Positions 36,948-41,452 of a stretch of 41,452 bases of DNA are shown here, piece by piece. The DNA lies in the NCBI GenBank assembly GCA_015520045.1, contig WAQW01000041.1, forward strand, positions 1-41,452. Direction: 5' to 3'. Made by a program: the position numbers and the translations under genes. A model generated the notes under the pieces. It made no database searches. It was given only the letters and a program-made list of their open reading frames with translations, and had not been told where the DNA came from. Within the stretch, counting starts at the first letter, position 1. The number at the start of each line of letters is the position of its first letter. Source of the DNA: Thermoplasmata archaeon (GTDB lineage: Archaea; Thermoplasmatota; Thermoplasmata; Thermoplasmatales; Thermoplasmataceae).

Positions 36948-36997
36948 TTCGTTATATTCAGCATTATATAAAGATTTAACGAATTTCACTTCGTTAA
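36948..36997 (-). promoter_or_regulatory. Control region with three TAACGAA half-sites around a TATA box
   Basis: TTCGTTA (36948-36954) lies at the transcription start of the zinc-knuckle gene. ATTATATAAAG (36963-36973) is its TATA box. TTAACGAA (36976-36983) and TTCGTTAA (36990-36997) form a perfect 8-bp dyad with a 6-nt spacer on the far side. The first and second half-sites are also inverted, 22 nt apart, astride the box. The region is shared with the divergent membrane-protein gene starting at 37068. The regulator is not shown; the nearby DtxR-type protein is the obvious candidate. Confidence 0.5.
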
Positions 36998-37067
36998 TTG
37001 CCGAACAGCATATCAATCAGGAAACATTGACCAGATAATCTCTCAGCCAGGAAAGGTCTTAAAGTTT

Positions 37068-38285
37068 ATGAGGTTTGTATCACTGTATATAGCAATGTCC
37101 CCGGAGGTTGCGGCTGATCCCGGTGAACAATCTGGATCTCTGAAGGAAATTGCAGATTACATTGGTATCGATGATCCCGGATCCCTTCTCGGAGGTGATG
37201 TGCCTCAGGATGAGGGTGATCGGAGAAAATTCAAGATCTCTGGAAATGCGAAATCGGGAGCTGAGATATACGTTCTCAGCGCATATGATGCTGAAGAACT
37301 CAAAAAATCGGTTATCGGGGAGTGCAAGAACCTCATTGATTCCGGTGTTAATGTTCGTCCTGTCAGATCCCTGTCAAGTTCCGCCCTGAGGGAGGGGGAT
37401 AGTGGAGATGCTCATCTGATATGGGAAGGCGCATTCGACACTTTATTTACCGGGTCGAAATTCATAAAAAAGCTCATTAGAGGTGGCTATGCCCGTCTCA
37501 CCAGGCAGAGTATCGTTATTCTGGCCGTGAGATGGCCCACCTTTCACCAGATACTCTCAGGTCAGACCGGTGCCTCTCTGGAGGAGAAACATAGGAAAAG
37601 GGTAAATTCGGACTATATAACACTGGGTTTCCTTTTCCTCGCAGTGGCAATTGCTCTCTCCGCGGCATCGACCATTGCGAGAGTGTTGAGTGTAGACATG
37701 GGAATATTGATGTCAGATACAGTCACACGCGCATCCATCCTGTTTACTGGTGCGGGTATATCGATCATTATTGCATTCTCACTGTTTCTTGAGTCACCTC
37801 TGAGATGGAAACTTTTCGTGCCTGCGGTTATATTTGTGGTTTTCACAATTGTCTCACTGCTGTTTCTTTCAGGGAGATCATATGTGGATTACGCTATCTC
37901 CGTGCTGATCTTCATATCGATCTACGCATCCCTGAAGGTAGCAATAATCTTCCTGATACCCATTTTTCTCGCCAGAAGATTGCGCAGGATCATTCTCTAC
38001 ATTGCGGTCGCAATTGCCTTTGCTTATGTGATCGGGAATGTGTGGGTGTTGCTATCCGTTGGAGGGAAGCTGACATACGCCAGTTATGGGAACCTTGTTC
38101 CCGCATCGTCGATACTGGCCTTCAGGATCCCGTACATTGGGTTTTCCGGATCCATGCCGCTCAGTTATACTCTCCTCCCCATATTTGTTTCCTCATTCCT
38201 GTTTGCTCTCGTATATGTCTGGATGGCAGTGCGTTTTCCGCTGAGTTCCCGGAGTGCTCTTCAGGCTGATCTTCCCTCTCCATGA
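37068..38285 (+). CDS. Polytopic membrane protein of unknown function
   Basis: 405 residues. The first 175 are soluble and contain a cysteine-poor alpha/beta-like stretch (NAKSGAEIYVLSAYDAEELKKSVIGECKNLIDSG). About seven hydrophobic segments follow from residue 182 to 395, with short loops and no charged residues that would mark a known transporter. I recognise no family. AAAGG lies about 10 nt before the start; an in-frame ATG at 37095 is an alternative. It is divergent from the zinc-knuckle gene, across the TAACGAA control region, and may be co-regulated with it. Confidence 0.7.
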   Translation: MRFVSLYIAMSPEVAADPGEQSGSLKEIADYIGIDDPGSLLGGDVPQDEGDRRKFKISGNAKSGAEIYVLSAYDAEELKKSVIGECKNLIDSGVNVRPVRSLSSSALREGDSGDAHLIWEGAFDTLFTGSKFIKKLIRGGYARLTRQSIVILAVRWPTFHQILSGQTGASLEEKHRKRVNSDYITLGFLFLAVAIALSAASTIARVLSVDMGILMSDTVTRASILFTGAGISIIIAFSLFLESPLRWKLFVPAVIFVVFTIVSLLFLSGRSYVDYAISVLIFISIYASLKVAIIFLIPIFLARRLRRIILYIAVAIAFAYVIGNVWVLLSVGGKLTYASYGNLVPASSILAFRIPYIGFSGSMPLSYTLLPIFVSSFLFALVYVWMAVRFPLSSRSALQADLPSP

Positions 38286-38341
38286 CGTGCACCGTGAGGC
38301 ATCTGCCTGAACAACGTTATTAATGTAGATGAAATGGCTGT

Positions 38342-39112
38342 ATGATGGAAGGGATCAGGTTCGCTATACTGTCAAGTGGGAGCAAAGGAAATTCTGCGCT
38401 TGTATGGGATTCCTTCTCCACCATCATGATAGATGCTGGCATCTCTTACAAGAGATACCGTGAATCTCTTTCGCATCTTGGAATAAGACCACAGCATCTA
38501 TCGCTGTTTTTAACACACGAGCACACGGATCACTCATCTGGTCTTAGAACGCTGATAAAGAGGGAGGATCTCGATATATATTCCAGAAAGGGGACGCTTG
38601 AGTATCTTTCACTTGACGGAGATTTTTACATCGTTGATCGTGAGTATGTGGGTGATTTTGAGATCAGTGCCATCGGGATAAGCCATGATGCGGTTGATCC
38701 GGTAGCCTACATCATCCGCCACTCGGAATTCAAGATAACCATTGCTTCTGATATGGGTGTGGTTGGTGGCGCCCTTCTCAGAGAGGCAAAGGGCTCGGAC
38801 ATCCTCGCGTTTGAATCAAATCACGATGTGGAAATGCTCAGAAATGGTAGATATCCATACTTCCTTAAGAACAGGATAATTAGCGATTCAGGGCATCTCT
38901 CCAATAGTCAGAGCTCGGAGGCCATAAGCAAGATGGTGGAACCCAAAACTAGGATTATCTTGACACATCTTAGCGAGGAGAACAACAGGCCTGATATTGC
39001 TCTGAATACTGTTCGAGGATATCTGGAAAATCGACATATTGGGTATAGATCATTGGAGACCGCCTCACAGTGGAAGATAAGTGCCTTTTATCATCTGGGC
39101 AGATCAGATTAA
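38342..39112 (+). CDS. Metallo-beta-lactamase fold hydrolase (YycJ/WalJ-like)
   Basis: A 256-residue enzyme with the binuclear-metal motif THEHTDH (58-64), the opening LSSGSKGNSALV of the YycJ/PhnP-like branch, and the conserved FESNHD and SDSGHLSN segments. Members hydrolyse phosphodiesters; some are DNA or cyclic-phosphate nucleases. No signal peptide. TTATTAAT at 38317-38324 is about 25 nt before the second of two adjacent ATG codons (38345), which may be the true start. The tRNA-Gln promoter overlaps its stop codon. Confidence 0.88.
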   Translation: MMEGIRFAILSSGSKGNSALVWDSFSTIMIDAGISYKRYRESLSHLGIRPQHLSLFLTHEHTDHSSGLRTLIKREDLDIYSRKGTLEYLSLDGDFYIVDREYVGDFEISAIGISHDAVDPVAYIIRHSEFKITIASDMGVVGGALLREAKGSDILAFESNHDVEMLRNGRYPYFLKNRIISDSGHLSNSQSSEAISKMVEPKTRIILTHLSEENNRPDIALNTVRGYLENRHIGYRSLETASQWKISAFYHLGRSD

Positions 39113-39116
39113 ATAT
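39109..39116 (+). promoter_or_regulatory. TATA box of the tRNA-Gln transcript
   Basis: TTAAATAT overlaps the preceding gene's stop codon and is centred 25-26 nt before the tRNA 5' end at 39138. No further TATA box lies between the tRNA and the following coding region. Confidence 0.6.
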
Positions 39117-39137
39117 CCGTCTTCAATCGGATACAGG

Positions 39138-39210
39138 AGCCCCGTGGTGTAGTGGCCAAGCATGCCGGACTTTGAATCCGACGACGGCAGTTCGAATCTG
39201 CCCGGGGCTG
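39138..39210 (+). tRNA. tRNA-Gln (UUG)
   Basis: A 73-nt cloverleaf: acceptor AGCCCCG/CGGGGCT with G discriminator, anticodon loop CTTTGAA giving UUG, T stem GGCAG/CTGCC with loop TTCGAAT. CCA is not encoded and there is no intron. It ends nine bases before the ATG of a SAMP/Urm1-like gene with no oligo-T terminator between, so the two are probably on one primary transcript. Confidence 0.95.
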
Positions 39211-39219
39211 TGGTGCAAT

Positions 39220-39414
39220 ATGATTAGAATAATTGGAAAAGAGAAGAGGGAAATACCACTGGAGAAGGCAGCATCTGTTGGTGAGATAGCTGAGAAGCTG
39301 GGCATAAGCAGCGTTAAATTTGTTTCTCTCCTCAACGGAAATCCTGTAACATCGGACAAAATTGTCAATCCCGAGGATGAACTTGTCTTTATGGAGGCTT
39401 TCTCGGGTGGATAG
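39220..39414 (+). CDS. Ubiquitin-like sulfur carrier (SAMP/Urm1/MoaD/ThiS type)
   Basis: A 64-residue beta-grasp protein ending Ser-Gly-Gly, the C-terminal di-glycine activated by an E1-like enzyme. It has the order typical of ThiS/MoaD: a first strand (MIRIIGKEKREIP), a helix (SVGEIAEKLGI), and the second half LLNGNPVTSDKIVNPEDELVFMEAFSGG. It could supply sulfur for tRNA 2-thiolation, thiamine or molybdopterin, or act as a protein modifier. A GGTG site at 39212-39215 precedes the ATG by four bases. A frame extending upstream through the tRNA is rejected. The last 26 bases, encoding the essential tail, overlap the 3' end of cca on the other strand. Confidence 0.85.
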   Translation: MIRIIGKEKREIPLEKAASVGEIAEKLGISSVKFVSLLNGNPVTSDKIVNPEDELVFMEAFSGG

Positions 39415-40696
39415 GAACCACCCTGGAGAAGTATTTCGTGAGAACCTCAAACTCCTCTGAGGGAGAAGGCTTCAGGATAGAAAGCTTCGACTTCACGGGG
39501 TTAAGGTTCTTCCCAATGTTGCGTTTTCCTATTCTGTTAAGGATATATTCCTCAACACTCTCGGGTTGCGTTGGAACCTCTACGAACAATCTATCCCCCA
39601 GAAGATAGGGACCGAGTGCTCTCTCGTTTCCGATCCACTTTTCTATGAAGTCGTGGGTTCTCTCTGAATCCGCAGGCGGACCCCGGTGGATTCTGAATCT
39701 GGGAGATTTGAGAAACCTGAGCTCCACGAGTATATCGATCGATTCGCCCATGTGAATCTCACTGCCCAGGGGAATGAAGCCACCGTCATCGAGAAGCTTC
39801 ACAAGGATCCTCCTGAATTTATCGACCTGTGGATATAATGTGTCAGGAACGGCATCAACCAGTGGGAGCCTGAATATTCTGAAATGGGTACCTCTCTCCA
39901 TCGGGACCTTTTTCCGTGTTCTGGTGCCAAAGAAGAACTCGTCCGAAGGGTTAAGAAGAAACTCTCTTGATGCAATCTTCATCAGTGAGAGGTTCTCCAC
40001 GCTCACGGCAGCGGCGGCGTTCCTTTTTCCATCCACAGGATCAACTATCACAACGGGATCTTTGAATTTTCTGATCGCTCCATCAGATATGATATAACGG
40101 CCTTTCGTCTGTGAAAACGATCTGATGGTCTCAATGAAGTCTCCATTCCTGATTATCAGGAGTTCACACACGTATCCAGAAAATCCTTTCGTTGAAACCT
40201 CTGATCCGTAAATACCGAGATGTTTCATAAAGGCTTTCAATAGCCTTACCTGCGACTTTTTTTCTTCGGGAAGGGCCTCAAGGATGTAGCGGGTGTGAAG
40301 AGGACTTCTATCAACAGCTGTGATGATTGTCTCCCCCTTTTTTATGCGGTAACACGGAACAATGTCAACCTTTATCCCTGACACGCTCCCCGTCACATAT
40401 GGATGTTCCGCGTACCTTTCTGTTCCGTTGCTGAGGACCCTGTGGCCTATCCTGAGGGATGTTGAAACAATAAAGCTTTTCTCATACTTCCTATCGAATG
40501 AAATAAAAATGTCAATATCTGGGTCGAGGAACGTTCCCTTGGAGACTGACCCAACCAGCAGAGGTTCTGCCTGAATCCCATCTCTCTCAAGTTCGATCCT
40601 TATCTTTGATATGAGATCCTGTGAGACCCGGCTGAGTTTTCTGCTCAGCTCTTCGTCGGGGAGAAGGCGCCTTTCAATCTCGGATAGATCAATCAT
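39389..40696 (-). CDS. cca: CCA-adding tRNA nucleotidyltransferase (archaeal class I)
   Basis: Adds or repairs the CCA 3' end of tRNAs without a template. It has 435 residues. The nucleotidyltransferase signature Gly49-Ser50 plus Asp60-x-Asp62 (LDPDIDIF) and the third carboxylate Asp112 (KVDIVPCY) are intact, followed by the archaeal-type all-helical and tail domains. None of the three tRNA genes in the window encodes CCA, so the enzyme is needed. The start overlaps the NAC stop by four bases. The C-terminal residues (HPRKPP) are encoded antisense to the SAMP-like tail. Confidence 0.95.
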   Translation of the reverse strand: MIDLSEIERRLLPDEELSRKLSRVSQDLISKIRIELERDGIQAEPLLVGSVSKGTFLDPDIDIFISFDRKYEKSFIVSTSLRIGHRVLSNGTERYAEHPYVTGSVSGIKVDIVPCYRIKKGETIITAVDRSPLHTRYILEALPEEKKSQVRLLKAFMKHLGIYGSEVSTKGFSGYVCELLIIRNGDFIETIRSFSQTKGRYIISDGAIRKFKDPVVIVDPVDGKRNAAAAVSVENLSLMKIASREFLLNPSDEFFFGTRTRKKVPMERGTHFRIFRLPLVDAVPDTLYPQVDKFRRILVKLLDDGGFIPLGSEIHMGESIDILVELRFLKSPRFRIHRGPPADSERTHDFIEKWIGNERALGPYLLGDRLFVEVPTQPESVEEYILNRIGKRNIGKNLNPVKSKLSILKPSPSEEFEVLTKYFSRVVPIHPRKPP

Positions 40697-41055
40697 TTTT
40701 CGGTCGTCAGATCGACGATTGCCTGGGCAACCTCGCCTTCGGCCTTCTTGAGGGCCTCCACTGCCTTCTCTCTGGACACCCCGGCCTGCTCCATCACAAG
40801 TTTTACATCCTCATCGGGAAAAACCGGTTCATCGGTTCGTGCGGATGATTTGGGAATCTCCTTGAGATCTCCTGTGATCTGAAAGGACTTCTCTCCACGC
40901 GCCTCAATAAGCACAACGTGGGCATTTGATATGATGTAGTCTTTACTGTCCCCATGAAGGGTTACTCTCTTTACATCATTCATCTCAACCGTCTTTATGC
41001 CCATCTGGGCCATCATCCTTCTCATTTCTCTTGAGTTCAACTTTCCCGGGATCAT
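40693..41055 (-). CDS. nac: Nascent polypeptide-associated complex protein (NAC alpha)
   Basis: A 120-residue archaeal NAC homodimer subunit that binds nascent chains at the ribosomal exit. The NAC domain includes MGIKTVEMNDVKRVTLHG and SFQITGDLKE (about 20-75), and a UBA domain ends the protein (EDVKLVMEQAGVSREKAVEAL). The start at 41055 is chosen because an upstream extension of 53 codons would read through the promoter and a tandem repeat. The TATA box AAATATATT on the minus strand (about 41081-41090) gives a leader of only a few bases. It overlaps cca by four bases and forms an operon with it. Confidence 0.93.
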   Translation of the reverse strand: MIPGKLNSREMRRMMAQMGIKTVEMNDVKRVTLHGDSKDYIISNAHVVLIEARGEKSFQITGDLKEIPKSSARTDEPVFPDEDVKLVMEQAGVSREKAVEALKKAEGEVAQAIVDLTTEK

Positions 41056-41080
41056 ATGGTGGTTAATGATCACTTTCGAT

Positions 41081-41090
41081 AATATATTTA
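41081..41090 (-). promoter_or_regulatory. TATA box of the nac-cca operon
   Basis: TAAATATATT on the minus strand is centred about 30 nt before the nac ATG at 41055. The 25-bp tandem repeat begins six bases upstream of it. Confidence 0.5.
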
Positions 41091-41095
41091 TGTAA

Positions 41096-41145
41096 TGTGG
41101 ATGTGTTGGTTTAGCGGTTGTGTGGATGTGTTGGTTTAGCGGTTG
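41096..41145. repeat. Exact tandem duplication of a 25-bp unit
   Basis: Bases 41096-41120 are repeated without change at 41121-41145; the unit begins TGTGGATGTG and ends TAGCGGTTG. It lies directly upstream of the nac TATA box. Identity of the two copies points to a recent duplication. Confidence 0.9.
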
Positions 41146-41229
41146 TCTTGCAAAGGCATCTGTAATCTGGATTGATGGTATTTGTGAATCCGGAACTCTC
41201 CCCTGAAAATTCATATGTTATGGATAAGC

Positions 41230-41237
41230 TAAAAATA
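41230..41237 (+). promoter_or_regulatory. TATA box of the right-edge gene
   Basis: TAAAAATA is centred 26-27 nt before a GTG at 41260 that opens the only long frame at the right edge, which suggests a leaderless start there. Confidence 0.35.
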
Positions 41238-41259
41238 GTCTCATCTCTTCTTGGTAGAG

Positions 41260-41452
41260 GTGAAGGGTCCGAAGCTGTTAGAGGTGGAGATATGGACAAG
41301 GAGAGAGAACTGTGAAATATCTTCTGCGATGGAAAAGTATGGCCTTAAAGGGCAGTTGATCAATCTCAATGTGGGTCCCGAGAGGACGACTCACATGCTC
41401 GAAGTTCCACATGGTGTGAAAGAACTTGTTTCATGCTTTAGAAGAGAATCAA
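41260..41452 (+). CDS. Partial gene of unknown function, runs off the right edge
   Basis: From GTG at 41260 the frame stays open for 64 codons to the window end: MKGPKLLEVEIWTRRENCE, then MEKYGLKGQLINLN and VPHGVKELVSC. The first part has the look of the N-terminal domain of bacterio-opsin-activator-like helix-turn-helix regulators, which often open with a beta strand and 'W', but this is weak and I do not assign it. A TATA box is correctly spaced for leaderless translation. An ATG at 41329 in the same frame is an alternative start. Confidence 0.5.
   Translation, partial: MKGPKLLEVEIWTRRENCEISSAMEKYGLKGQLINLNVGPERTTHMLEVPHGVKELVSCFRRES

Noticed and set aside
39070-39219. Upstream extension of the SAMP-like frame
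   Set aside because: It reads through tRNA-Gln; the ATG at 39220 with GGTG gives the normal family N-terminus.

Overview
The window looks like a chromosomal segment of a Thermoplasmatales-type euryarchaeon (class Thermoplasmata). The supporting signs are a 23S rRNA gene with no 16S or 5S beside it, an M1 aminopeptidase of the tricorn-interacting factor type, a class I lysyl-tRNA synthetase, an archaeal exosome operon, a gluconate/galactonate dehydratase as used in the non-phosphorylative Entner-Doudoroff pathway, a SAMP/Urm1-like ubiquitin-fold protein, and many promoters whose TATA box lies about 25 nt before the start codon (leaderless mRNAs). No CRISPR array, intact insertion sequence or prophage was seen.

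Layout. 1-612: no gene, possible transposase debris. 613-5040: MFS transporter, then the 23S rRNA gene enclosed by a long processing stem. 5149-10773: metG, a decayed gene remnant, osmC-like, then lysS and gfcR (minus) and a HIT-family gene. 10963-13729: Mrp/NBP35 ATPase, a small membrane protein and an orphan DNA methyltransferase. 13876-16366 (minus): tRNA-Pro, a RecA/KaiC-like protein with a degenerate P-loop, and a gluconate/galactonate dehydratase. 16615-21166: aconitase, then a TrmB-type regulator overlapping endonuclease IV. 21270-22056: tRNA-Thr and an IS630-like fossil. 22072-24459: F2/F3-type aminopeptidase. 24727-30415: a compact RNA-metabolism operon (rrp4, rrp41, rrp42, rpl37ae, rpoP, pus10, rpl21e, rpoF, DUF655, ksgA). 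30423-35684: slipin, phosphoribosyltransferase, carbamate kinase, MqnA/D-like, Gfo/Idh/MocA oxidoreductase and CoxG-like. 35853-38285: DtxR/MntR-type regulator, a 32-residue zinc-knuckle protein not previously evident as a gene, and a polytopic membrane protein, with TAACGAA half-sites at the shared promoter. 38342-41452: metallo-beta-lactamase fold protein, tRNA-Gln followed nine bases later by a SAMP/Urm1-like gene, cca, NAC, and the start of an unidentified gene.

Most of the window is information processing: rRNA, three tRNAs, two aminoacyl-tRNA synthetases, CCA addition, rRNA dimethylation, pseudouridylation, exosome, ribosomal proteins, RNA polymerase subunits and NAC. The two places that seem least like textbook operons are the tRNA-Gln(UUG)/sulfur-carrier pair with its antisense overlap into cca, and the 36.5-37.1 kb control region with the tiny zinc protein. 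No wholly new multi-gene system could be demonstrated from sequence alone.
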